A model generated the notes under the pieces. The model ran no database searches. It was not told the DNA's origin and saw nothing but the letters and a program-made list of their open reading frames with translations. A DNA stretch of 36,412 nucleotides from an uncultured Lachnospiraceae bacterium (GTDB taxonomy: Bacteria > Bacillota > Clostridia > Lachnospirales > Lachnospiraceae). Where the stretch lies: NCBI GenBank assembly GCA_947625465.1, contig CANQOK010000024.1, positions 1-36,412 on the forward strand, written 5' to 3'. Both the position numbers and the translations under genes were made by a program. Positions 1 to 5,535 of this stretch are shown in pieces. The first letter of the stretch is position 1; every line of letters starts with the position of its first letter.

Positions 1-118
1 CAGGAGTAAATGCTACTTGTGCAGAGATAATTTCTATCAGGCAAAGAATCAGTAGAATTTACTTTTGCAATTTAGCTCTGGAAAATTTTTGAGTTCTCTC
101 TATTGAAACTTTTCTTTT
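1..118. other. AT-rich stretch, nothing recognised
   Basis: I see no credible reading frame, RNA gene or strong hairpin here. It lies just upstream of the antitoxin RNA promoter and is probably intergenic DNA of the mobile element. Confidence 0.4.
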
Positions 119-126
119 GTTATGAT
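119..126 (+). promoter_or_regulatory. Extended -10 promoter of the antitoxin RNA
   Basis: TATGAT at 121-126 is preceded by TG one base upstream, giving an extended -10. No good -35 lies 17 bases upstream. Transcription would begin near 133-136, at the AAAAGAAGC repeat. Confidence 0.5.
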
Positions 127-135
127 ATAGTAAAC

Positions 136-169
136 AAAAGAAGCAACCGCCCACAAGGTGGGTTGACCT
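136..169 (+). repeat. Direct repeat at the antitoxin RNA 5' end
   Basis: AAAAGAAGCAACCG followed by GGTGGG and GACCT matches the 5' end of the toxin mRNA (354-388 on the other strand). The two RNAs therefore carry similar 5' segments, as in Fst-type par loci. Confidence 0.6.
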
Positions 170-188
170 ATAATGCGAAACAGAAAAT

Positions 189-225
189 CCACCCCGCTGC
201 TGGTCAAAGTTTTGGGGTGGTTTTT
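189..225 (+). terminator. Shared terminator of the toxin-antitoxin locus
   Basis: CCACCCC (189-195) pairs with GGGGTGG (214-220) and is followed by TTTTT on the plus strand. On the minus strand the same hairpin is followed by ATTTTC, so it may end both convergent RNAs. Confidence 0.75.
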
Positions 226-235
226 CTATGTAGGC

Positions 236-325
236 TTACTTACAAAACGTAAAAATGAATGTAAGCAGTGCCAGAAGAAATATGCCAAATGTCAGCATAT
301 CCTTGAAATCAGAATGATTTCCCAT
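236..325 (-). CDS. Type I toxin, small hydrophobic holin-like peptide (29 aa)
   Basis: This small gene encodes a 29-residue peptide. It has a short polar head (MGNHSDFKD), one hydrophobic membrane span rich in Leu and Phe (residues 10-27), and a C-terminal Lys. Size and pattern match the 'putative holin-like toxin' family (TxpA/BsrG/Fst relatives), which insert into and damage the membrane when the antitoxin RNA is lost. GGGGGTGAT lies 4 bases before the chosen ATG; another in-frame ATG two codons upstream overlaps that site and is less likely. A strong promoter lies at 392-420 and the convergent antitoxin RNA lies downstream. It sits on the same element as parAB and so fits a post-segregational killing role. 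The gene is seen; toxicity is inferred. Confidence 0.7.
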   Translation of the reverse strand: MGNHSDFKDMLTFGIFLLALLTFIFTFCK

Positions 326-353
326 AGGCATCACCCCCATTCTATAAAATGAG

Positions 354-388
354 AGGTCCGCCCACCCTGCAACACGATTGCTTCTTTT
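354..388 (-). repeat. Direct repeat at the toxin mRNA 5' end
   Basis: Read on the minus strand it starts AAAAGAAGCAATCG and continues with GGTGGG and GACCT, mirroring the antitoxin RNA at 136-169. It lies at the expected transcription start of the toxin mRNA. Confidence 0.6.
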
Positions 389-391
389 GAC

Positions 392-420
392 AATATAACA
401 CAAAATTCATGCTTTTTCAA
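392..420 (-). promoter_or_regulatory. Toxin promoter
   Basis: TTGAAA (415-420) and TATATT (392-397) are separated by exactly 17 bases. The start site would be near 385, just at the AAAAGAAGC repeat. Confidence 0.65.
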
Positions 421-517
421 TATTTAACAAATCGCTAACCATACAAACATGTGCCTGCAACATCTACAAAAATCGATTTTTCTTAATTTCTCTTCCATAT
501 ATTTTTTCTTTCATTCG

Positions 518-1033
518 CTATCTTCTATACTGCTTCTCACTTTTCTTTTCGGCCGCATGTTTATCCTTCACAGACGCCGATTGACAGTTTAATAGCTCAA
601 TTTCTTCAGGTTCATCACTGATCCAAACATCTTCTACCCAGTCACCATAATATTCATCTATGCCACTTAGGAATCTTGCTTTCATCTTCAGGGCTTCTTC
701 ATATGTATCAGCATAATAATCCGTATGCGGGGAAGACCAGTTTAAATCTTCCCCGTCTTCATCCTGTTCTGCCAGCCATACTGTTACAACCCATACCTTC
801 TTTTTGATCCATGTGCTTCCTACTTCCACTTCTTGCGCCTTTTTTTTATTCTGATAGTCTTTCAGATATTGCAGCTCGGGTTCATAGCCTTTTTCGGAAG
901 CGTACTGAATAGCAAGATCAATATCTGCTCCATGCTGAATCAAATCCTCAATCCCTGCATTATCCCTTATTCTCGCAGCTGCACATAAACAGTTACTAAG
1001 CAGCAAATCTCTATCTGTCATTTGAACTCTCAT
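518..1033 (-). CDS. Hypothetical protein, possible ankyrin-like N-terminus (171 aa)
   Basis: I do not recognise a family. The start used is ATG at 1033 because AGAAAGGAG sits 7 bases upstream; a longer frame to 1081 has no ribosome site. Residues 5-45 (LLLSNCLCAAARIRDNAG, then EDLIQHGADIDLAIQYASEKG) look like one or two weak ankyrin-type helices. The rest is acidic and rich in Trp and Tyr (WSSPHTDYYADTYEEALKMK), typical of small soluble accessory proteins, and ends in a Lys/Arg-rich tail. It lies between the toxin locus and the parAB-ssb cluster of the mobile element, so I infer it is element cargo. Base composition is AT-rich, unlike the core genes to the right. Confidence 0.6.
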   Translation of the reverse strand: MRVQMTDRDLLLSNCLCAAARIRDNAGIEDLIQHGADIDLAIQYASEKGYEPELQYLKDYQNKKKAQEVEVGSTWIKKKVWVVTVWLAEQDEDGEDLNWSSPHTDYYADTYEEALKMKARFLSGIDEYYGDWVEDVWISDEPEEIELLNCQSASVKDKHAAEKKSEKQYRR

Positions 1034-1132
1034 CCTTTTTCTCCTTTCTGCAGCACAAAAAAAGACACACCATTTTGGCATGCCTTTTTATGAAACGAAT
1101 ATTTCGCTTCTGTAACAATTATTTTGATAAAT

Positions 1133-1549
1133 TTATTCCGCACTAATTGAAACTGTAACCTTATCGATACTGGCATAGTCAGATTTTAACGAGAGAGAAA
1201 TTTTGTATCTTACTTTTTCCCATGTTGAAATTTGAATCCCAAACTCATCACAACAGGAATCCCATAACTTAATGTGCTGTCCTGATCCTCTTAGTATCTT
1301 TTTAATTTCTGTCATGTTGTACTTTGGCAACGCCTCAATCAATTTTGCTACATCCAATGCATTCTGATAATCAGGAGCTTTCATAAGAGAATACCAGGCT
1401 GTACGCAGCAACTCCACTAATTTTATTATGCCAATGACTATAATCGCTACAATTCCCATCAAAGCTATAATACTTACAATAGCCACGATTGCAATCCCAC
1501 ATCCAATCCAAGTATTGCTCAAAAAAGATTTGATATAATTCCATAACAT
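1133..1549 (-). CDS. Small membrane protein of unknown function (138 aa)
   Basis: I do not recognise it. The start at 1549 (MLWNYIK) is chosen because GGAGG lies 8 bases upstream; an ATG five codons earlier overlaps that site. Residues about 11-46 are strongly hydrophobic (Ile/Val/Ala rich) and would form one long or two short membrane spans. A soluble C-terminal part of about 85 residues follows, with 'DVAKLIEALPKYN' and a segment holding two adjacent Cys. It follows the ParR-like gene on the same strand, separated by an intergenic hairpin and a copy of the GGACAAATTTGTCC palindrome. It is probably element cargo; the function is unknown. Confidence 0.6.
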   Translation of the reverse strand: MLWNYIKSFLSNTWIGCGIAIVAIVSIIALMGIVAIIVIGIIKLVELLRTAWYSLMKAPDYQNALDVAKLIEALPKYNMTEIKKILRGSGQHIKLWDSCCDEFGIQISTWEKVRYKISLSLKSDYASIDKVTVSISAE

Positions 1550-1572
1550 ATGTGCTTCCTCCATATTTATAA

Positions 1573-1601
1573 TCAGGCTCCAGCTAATAAAGCCGGAGCC
1601 T
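1573..1601 (-). other. Intergenic hairpin
   Basis: CAGGCTCC and GGAGCCTG can pair around a short loop between the ParR-like gene and the 138-aa membrane protein gene. No T-run follows on the minus strand, so it is not a clear terminator; it may be a processing or stability structure. Confidence 0.4.
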
Positions 1602-1615
1602 GGACAAATTTGTCC
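1602..1615. promoter_or_regulatory. Candidate parS site, copy 1 (intergenic)
   Basis: Perfect 14-bp palindrome GGACAAATTTGTCC in the gap between two element genes. Two more perfect copies lie in parB and parA. See the findings for the argument that these form the ParB centromere. Confidence 0.65.
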
Positions 1616-1625
1616 TGAATACAGA

Positions 1626-1946
1626 CTATAATAGTTCCGGAGGATCTTCAGGCAGCTGCAACGCGAAGGAGGCTTCGTTTTCTATATTATTGGCAGTTGA
1701 ATGGTTTCTGTTCCTATATGAATACTGCTTAGCTGCTTTTTCAATCTCTTCCCGGATAATCTGCCGCATTTCCTGCAGCAGATCAAAATCGTTATTTTTA
1801 CTTAAAAACGCCGTTATTGCATCCAGGACGAACTTATTACCGTTGCCTCTTCCTGAAGAGGCAACGGCTTCATAAGCAGCCGCCTCTTCAGGAATCTCCA
1901 TATTAAAGCGTAACGTTTTTTGCAAGATCATCCCATCACATCCCAT
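1626..1946 (-). CDS. Small ParR-like (ribbon-helix-helix-like) protein (106 aa)
   Basis: A short protein whose first half (LQKTLRFNMEIPEEAAAYEA, then NKFVLDAITAFL) resembles the DNA-binding part of plasmid ParR/ribbon-helix-helix partition adaptors. An extended strand is followed by helices ending in a hydrophobic 'VLDAITAFL' helix. The middle, 'LLQEMRQIIREEIEKAA', is an amphipathic helix and the tail is acidic. The start codon directly follows the ssb stop codon (TAG then ATG), so translation is probably coupled; an alternative ATG five codons downstream is possible and neither has a strong ribosome site. It lies with ssb, parB and parA in one direction, which suggests a role in element maintenance. 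The family assignment is tentative, as only general pattern supports it. Confidence 0.5.
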   Translation of the reverse strand: MGCDGMILQKTLRFNMEIPEEAAAYEAVASSGRGNGNKFVLDAITAFLSKNNDFDLLQEMRQIIREEIEKAAKQYSYRNRNHSTANNIENEASFALQLPEDPPELL

Positions 1947-2345
1947 CTATTCCAGAAAAGGAAGGTCCGGGCCATCCGAATCTGAAATATCCTGAAAATC
2001 CGAATCAGCATTATCCGGCGAAGGTTCTTCTTTCCGGCTGTCGCAAAAAATATGCCGATTCACGTAGATCGTTGCAGTCCTTACATTCTGACCTTCATCG
2101 TTGGTATAGGCATCTGTATACATAGATCCTTCTACCAGGATCTTCATGCCTTTCTTCAGGTATTTTTCCACAAATTCAGCCGATTTTCCGAATGCGGCGC
2201 AGCGGAAAAAATCTACCTGCCTTCTGTCATAACTACGCTGTACTGCCAAAGAATAGCTGGCAGATATTTTTGTGCTGCCATCCTCTTTTTGATAAATTTT
2301 GGGATCATGTGTAAGCCGTCCCATCATAATAACTTTGTTAAACAT
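1947..2345 (-). CDS. ssb: Single-stranded DNA-binding protein (132 aa)
   Basis: It binds single-stranded DNA during replication, repair or conjugative transfer. The N-terminus (MFNKVIMMGRLTHDPKIY) is the standard first strand of the SSB OB-fold, followed by 'SYSLAVQRSYDRRQVDFFRCAAFGKSAEFVEKYLKKG' and 'ILVEGSM'. The tail is acidic and ends DLPFLE, a slightly changed form of the usual DDDIPF partner-binding tip. Length is shorter than many chromosomal SSBs, as is common for element-borne copies. The AGGAGG ribosome site is about 17 bases before ATG, unusually far, with an in-frame stop between them, so no earlier start is available. It sits between parB and the ParR-like gene on the mobile element. 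Confidence 0.93.
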   Translation of the reverse strand: MFNKVIMMGRLTHDPKIYQKEDGSTKISASYSLAVQRSYDRRQVDFFRCAAFGKSAEFVEKYLKKGMKILVEGSMYTDAYTNDEGQNVRTATIYVNRHIFCDSRKEEPSPDNADSDFQDISDSDGPDLPFLE

Positions 2346-2408
2346 ATTATTTTATTGATTGTCCTCCTTTTTATTTATCTTGACCTGTCATTTTTTAACA
2401 GTTCAGAT

Positions 2409-3410
2409 TTATTTTATATGGTTGTATAACATTGTAAGTGCATCTACGATAATCTGGCGTTTTAATAATGCCGGTTGCGGCATATCCGCATCTAGGAAAT
2501 CCTGCAGCTCTTTTTTGCTGTTCTCAAGCTGTTCATAGACATCCGATTTTTGATACCAAAGAAGGTTTTCTTTCTGCTCCTTTTTCTGTTCCTTGGCCGC
2601 TTTTTCATCTTCAAAGACAGAAGCAACTGAAAACAGCATCCCCTGAGATGCTGTATCTCTTAAAATGGCTGCTGTTTTCATTCCGACCTTTTTTATATTG
2701 TTCTCTGCCATATACTCAGCAAGCTCTTCCTGGCTTGCCTCCGAAAGATAAGACAGATCAACTGCAGCCGCCAGCGGAATCCGTTTGGCGTCTACATATG
2801 CCTGCAGCTGCGGCGTCAGATAAGATACCCGAATCAGTCGGCTTACATCTCTGCCGGTCAATCCGTATTCCTGCCCAACTATTTCCCGGTTCTGCGTCTG
2901 GGACAAATTTGTCCCACTGTCCTCTGTATCCTTTAGAAAAGCCTTTCGTTTCTGAGCTCTTTTTAGGTTATCGCAGTGTGTCTTTAAAACTTTTGCCTTT
3001 TCACTTACTGCCATATCTGTAAAGCTGCGCTGGACCAGATTTGTTTCTGTTACGATCAATGCAGCAAGATCATCCTCTGCATCTACTATCACCGCCGGCA
3101 CACTGGATAAACCTGCTGCTTTGGCAGCATTAGTCCGGTTATGGCCGGCCAATATTTCATACCGTTTGCCCTTTTTCCTGACAATGATCGGCTGGATTAC
3201 GCCAAAATCCCGAACACTTTCTACCATATCCTCAAACCGTTTCCCGGAATATGTACTAAATTTGTGTTCGGCATATGGATCCAGTTTATCAATATCTAAT
3301 TCTTGCCGGATCCCGATCCCGGAGGGAAGGGATACCAGAGACGGAGTCCCTGCTGAGGCAAACATTTCTTCCAGGCTTACAAGCTTTTTATTTTTTGCCG
3401 TCTGCGTCAT
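2409..3410 (-). CDS. parB: ParB-family partition protein (333 aa)
   Basis: It binds the centromere (parS) and spreads on DNA as a clamp, working with ParA to segregate the element. Residues about 45-125 form the ParB N-terminal (CTP-binding) domain, with 'MVESVRDFGVIQPIIVR' and 'YEILAGHNRTNAAKAAG'. The GHNRTNAA motif at 89-96 corresponds to the GERRxRA box. A helix-turn-helix region follows (about 130-250), including 'YGLTGRDVSRLIRVSYL'. The last 80 residues are charged and helical, presumably for dimerisation. Its start overlaps the parA stop (ATGA), with GGGGGTGAG upstream. One copy of the GGACAAATTTGTCC palindrome lies inside the gene, extended to an 18-bp perfect palindrome. It is diverged from chromosomal Spo0J and looks plasmid-type. 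Confidence 0.93.
   Translation of the reverse strand: MTQTAKNKKLVSLEEMFASAGTPSLVSLPSGIGIRQELDIDKLDPYAEHKFSTYSGKRFEDMVESVRDFGVIQPIIVRKKGKRYEILAGHNRTNAAKAAGLSSVPAVIVDAEDDLAALIVTETNLVQRSFTDMAVSEKAKVLKTHCDNLKRAQKRKAFLKDTEDSGTNLSQTQNREIVGQEYGLTGRDVSRLIRVSYLTPQLQAYVDAKRIPLAAAVDLSYLSEASQEELAEYMAENNIKKVGMKTAAILRDTASQGMLFSVASVFEDEKAAKEQKKEQKENLLWYQKSDVYEQLENSKKELQDFLDADMPQPALLKRQIIVDALTMLYNHIK
2899..2916. promoter_or_regulatory. Candidate parS site, copy 2 (inside parB)
   Basis: TGGGACAAATTTGTCCCA is a perfect 18-bp palindrome containing the shared 14-bp core GGACAAATTTGTCC. Its reading frame through the core differs from that of the copy in parA, so protein conservation does not explain the match. 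Confidence 0.65.
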
Positions 3411-4207
3411 ACATTCTCACCCCCTGTAATTTCTTCCGTTAACATTTCATACGCTGCCGCTACTTTATTTTTTGCGGCATACTCAAATATCGACCGATTA
3501 TTCATGCCGGCTTCCGGCACCTTTACAGATACCGGTATCCGCGTCTGGTAAATGTGCAGAGCCGATTGATAGCTATCAGTGATCAATTCGCTGATATCCT
3601 TTGCCAAGTTTGTATTTCCCCGGTACATGGTCAGCAGAATCCCGGAGATTTTCAGATCCGGATTTAAAAATTTCCGAACCCGGATAACATTTTTGAGCAA
3701 TAACTCCAAGCCTTTTGCGCTTAGGTATTCGCAGCTGCACGGGATCAACAGGGAATCCGCCGCTGTAAGTGCATTGATGGTAAGCATCCCCAGGGACGGA
3801 CAGCAATCGATCAGTATATAGTCATAATCTGATCTAAAATGTGCTACGATCAGCTTCAGCATCTGCTCCCGGCTCATAGTATTTACAAGACCGGCCTCTA
3901 CTGTTGCCAGCTCAATATTCCCTGGAATAAAATCCACTTCATCATGTCTCAGGACAAATTTGTCCCATTCCGGCTCGGCATCCTGCATCATACAGGTCAT
4001 TAAGTCAGCAATAGTATCTGTCAGCTGATCGGGATTATCAATTCCCATGGAGACTGTCAGAGATCCTTGAGGATCAAAATCAATCAGCAGCACCTTTTTT
4101 CCCTTCCGCGCCAATCCGTAACCCAAAGAAATAGCGGTTGTCGTTTTACCGACACCGCCCTTCTGATTTACAATCGCAAATACGATCGTCTTTTGTTCTG
4201 TTTTCAT
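3407..4207 (-). CDS. parA: ParA-family partition ATPase (266 aa)
   Basis: ATPase that drives DNA segregation together with ParB, cycling on and off the nucleoid. It has the deviant Walker A motif 'KGGVGKTTT' (residues 16-24), the Walker A' region 'LLIDFDPQGSLT' and the Walker B 'YILIDCCPSLGML'. Length suits a small (type Ib/Soj-like) ParA without a long DNA-binding N-terminus. AAGGAG lies 10 bases before the ATG. It is the first gene of the parA-parB pair, is preceded by a long inverted repeat (4234-4301) and carries one copy of the GGACAAATTTGTCC palindrome. It is the last gene of the mobile element before the broken cotJC. Confidence 0.95.
   Translation of the reverse strand: MKTEQKTIVFAIVNQKGGVGKTTTAISLGYGLARKGKKVLLIDFDPQGSLTVSMGIDNPDQLTDTIADLMTCMMQDAEPEWDKFVLRHDEVDFIPGNIELATVEAGLVNTMSREQMLKLIVAHFRSDYDYILIDCCPSLGMLTINALTAADSLLIPCSCEYLSAKGLELLLKNVIRVRKFLNPDLKISGILLTMYRGNTNLAKDISELITDSYQSALHIYQTRIPVSVKVPEAGMNNRSIFEYAAKNKVAAAYEMLTEEITGGENV
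3952..3965. promoter_or_regulatory. Candidate parS site, copy 3 (inside parA)
   Basis: Third perfect copy of GGACAAATTTGTCC, in the coding sequence for DKFV of ParA. Confidence 0.65.
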
Positions 4208-4233
4208 TTTACTTATTCTCCTTCCTCTGAAAC

Positions 4234-4301
4234 TTATTTATTCTGCCTCATAAGAGAGGGGCGGCGGCACTGTTTCCAATGCCGCCTATGAGAATAAATA
4301 A
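4234..4301. repeat. Long inverted repeat upstream of parA
   Basis: TTATTTATTCT (4234-4244) pairs with AGAATAAATAA (4291-4301), CTCATA (4247-4252) with TATGAG (4287-4292), and GGCGGCA (4263-4269) with TGCCGCC (4280-4286). There is an unpaired bulge in the left arm. It ends about 27 bases before the parA start codon. It could be an operator for autoregulation, an mRNA leader hairpin or part of the element end. No T-run makes a terminator unlikely. Confidence 0.55.
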
Positions 4302-4367
4302 AATTTCAGTGCCCGTTTGTGGTCGGTAGCACAACCATGATAACGTTTTAAGCAGGTTTATCTTTTT

Positions 4368-4395
4368 TCATATTATGTATGTTGTACTTATATGA
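4368..4395. other. Imperfect dyad near the element-cotJC junction
   Basis: TCATAT (4368-4373) and ATATGA (4390-4395) flank GTA..TAC around a centre near 4382. It lies next to the point where cotJC sequence breaks off. Such dyads are typical of recombinase attachment sites, but this reading is inference only. Confidence 0.3.
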
Positions 4396-4810
4396 TCGTA
4401 CCGTCTGCAGCCATGTCTTCATGCAGGTCGGTGATCGGATCGCCCTTGGACTGGATCGCTGCCGCTACCCACGGAAATCCTGCTGCAGCCTGCGGCCAGA
4501 TTCCCAGCGTATGATCCACATAATAATCCGCGAACCCGTATTTTTCGATTTCCTCCGGACTCAGATTCCGGGTCAGCTGGTGCACAATCGCTCCCACGAT
4601 TTCCAGATGCCCCAGTTCCTCGGTGCCGATGTCATTTAACAAACCGGAAACCCGGTTATCCGTCATGGCAAACTTCTGGGACAGATAACGCAGAGACGCG
4701 CTCATTTCGCCGTCCGGTCCGCCATACTGCGTAATGATGACCTTGGCAATTTTCGGGTTGCAGGTTGTAATATTCACAGGATACTGTAATCGTTTCTCAT
4801 AACTCCACAT
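4388..4810 (-). pseudogene. cotJC: CotJC spore-coat protein, 3' end lost to element insertion (140 aa remain)
   Basis: CotJC is a manganese-catalase-like protein of the inner spore coat, made in the mother cell. The surviving part matches the family closely: 'MWSYEKRLQYPV', 'QYGGPDGEMSASLRYL', 'DIGTEELGHLE', 'GDPITDLHEDMAA'. Family members are about 190 residues and continue after EDMAAE with a further ~50 residues holding the last helix of the ferritin-like bundle. Here that part is replaced by DGTII and a stop, at about 4388-4405, where AT-rich element sequence begins. It follows cotJB after one base. The missing 3' part is expected beyond the left edge of this window, at the other end of the element. 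Precise excision could restore the gene during sporulation; without it the protein should not be functional. Confidence 0.85.
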
Positions 4811-4811
4811 A

Positions 4812-5075
4812 TTAACACCCTCCTAACTGCCACGGCAACGGTCCTTCATTCCACGGCCATACATCACATTCCGCTACATTGTAGGCAACGATGGGGCCAT
4901 ACAGTTTCGTATATTCCGCCAGTGCCTTTTCCCGCATATCCTTGAGCTTCTCATAATAAGACAGCCCTTTTTCACAGCACGGGTGCGTATCCAGATACAG
5001 CCGCAGGTCATCCATGGCAAAGCTGACTCTCTGAATCTTCATAAACAATTTTTCCTGTTCAGCGCTTTTTTTCAT
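4812..5075 (-). CDS. cotJB: CotJB spore-coat protein (87 aa)
   Basis: Small coat-associated protein encoded with CotJA and CotJC and needed with them for assembly into the inner coat. The sequence 'KIQRVSFAMDDLRLYLDTHPCCEKGLSYYEKL', ending in 'YGPIVAYNV' and a Trp-rich 'WPWNEGPLPW', is typical of CotJB, and the 87-residue length is normal. Its start overlaps the cotJA stop (ATGA) and its stop is one base from cotJC, so the three genes are co-translated. It is expected to be expressed in the mother cell. No defect is visible. Confidence 0.93.
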   Translation of the reverse strand: MKKSAEQEKLFMKIQRVSFAMDDLRLYLDTHPCCEKGLSYYEKLKDMREKALAEYTKLYGPIVAYNVAECDVWPWNEGPLPWQLGGC

Positions 5076-5401
5076 AGAAACATCGCCCCCTTAAACGGTT
5101 TATCCAGATTCGGGAAAATGGTTCCTCTGCAATAACCTTCTTCCAGATCATAAACGTCGCACCACGGCTGCCACGGAACATACGCCATGGTAAGCGCCAT
5201 GCTGTCTACCGGCTCCCGCTCTGTCTGACAGGCAGGCTCCGGATTGCACTGATTGCACTGTACATTTGCCGGATTTGGGGCCGCGTTTCTGACCGGATTC
5301 GGCGCGCCGGCAGGCTGCTGGACGGGATAACCCTGACGCCGCTGCATATTCTGCCCCTGATACCGCATACCGTTATTATAGTAATTTGCATTATATGCCA
5401 T
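5072..5401 (-). CDS. cotJA: CotJA spore-coat-associated protein (109 aa)
   Basis: First protein of the cotJ operon. The start at 5401 (MAYNANYY) is chosen because AAAAGGAG lies 7 bases upstream; a longer frame to 5419 has no ribosome site. The first 70 residues are low in complexity, rich in Asn, Gln, Pro and Cys (CNQCN). The C-terminal 40 residues carry the conserved CotJA core 'LTMAYVPWQPW', then 'YDLEEGYCRGTIFPNLDKPF'. It is somewhat longer at the N-terminus than the Bacillus protein, as usual in Clostridia. A candidate sigma-E promoter lies at 5431-5461. Confidence 0.92.
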   Translation of the reverse strand: MAYNANYYNNGMRYQGQNMQRRQGYPVQQPAGAPNPVRNAAPNPANVQCNQCNPEPACQTEREPVDSMALTMAYVPWQPWCDVYDLEEGYCRGTIFPNLDKPFKGAMFL

Positions 5402-5430
5402 AACAGTTCTCCTTTTCATTTTTACGTTAT

Positions 5431-5461
5431 AGCATATGCAGGCATCCCGGTTCGGTGATAC
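5431..5461 (-). promoter_or_regulatory. Candidate sigma-E promoter of the cotJ operon
   Basis: CATATGCT (5431-5438) resembles the sigma-E -10 (CATACAnT). GTATCA (5456-5461) lies 17 bases upstream. The cotJ operon is known to be sigma-E controlled in Bacillus; the match here is moderate. Confidence 0.45.
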
Positions 5462-5467
5462 GAAACG

Positions 5468-5514
5468 AAAAAAAGCGGCGCTGCCGGCACCTGTTTAGGG
5501 TGCGGCAGCGCCGC
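5468..5514 (-). terminator. Strong terminator after the EAL-domain gene
   Basis: GCGGCGCTGCC and GGCAGCGCCGC arms extend to a 16-bp stem with one bulged base, and seven T residues follow on the minus strand (5468-5474). It separates the phosphodiesterase gene from the cotJ operon. Confidence 0.93.
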
Positions 5515-5535
5515 AGATATTCTGACTTCGTTCAT

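Larger units (their letters stand above)
133..225 (+). ncRNA. Antitoxin RNA of a type I toxin-antitoxin locus
   Basis: This is a short non-coding transcript of about 90 nt running towards the toxin gene and ending at the GC hairpin at 189-225. Its predicted 5' end (136-169) begins AAAAGAAGCAACCG and carries GGTGGG and GACCT. The same pattern occurs at the 5' end of the oppositely transcribed toxin mRNA (354-388, minus strand). Convergent RNAs with matching 5' direct repeats and a shared terminator are the hallmark of Fst/par-like type I loci. The antitoxin RNA would pair with the toxin mRNA and block its translation. The locus layout is seen; the inhibition is inferred from the family. Confidence 0.65.

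Noticed and set aside
468-481. Palindrome AAAAATCGATTTTT as terminator of the 171-aa gene
   Set aside because: It is short, almost only A/T pairs, and has no GC stem; too weak to call a terminator.
1573-1601. GC hairpin as intrinsic terminator upstream of the 138-aa membrane protein gene
   Set aside because: The sequence after the stem on the minus strand is ATTATAAAT, without a T-run, so it is listed only as a hairpin.
2409-4207. parA/parB as the chromosomal soj-spo0J pair
   Set aside because: Neighbours are ssb, a toxin locus and a broken cotJC rather than gidA/gidB-type genes near oriC, ParB is diverged, and the local palindrome is unlike chromosomal parS.
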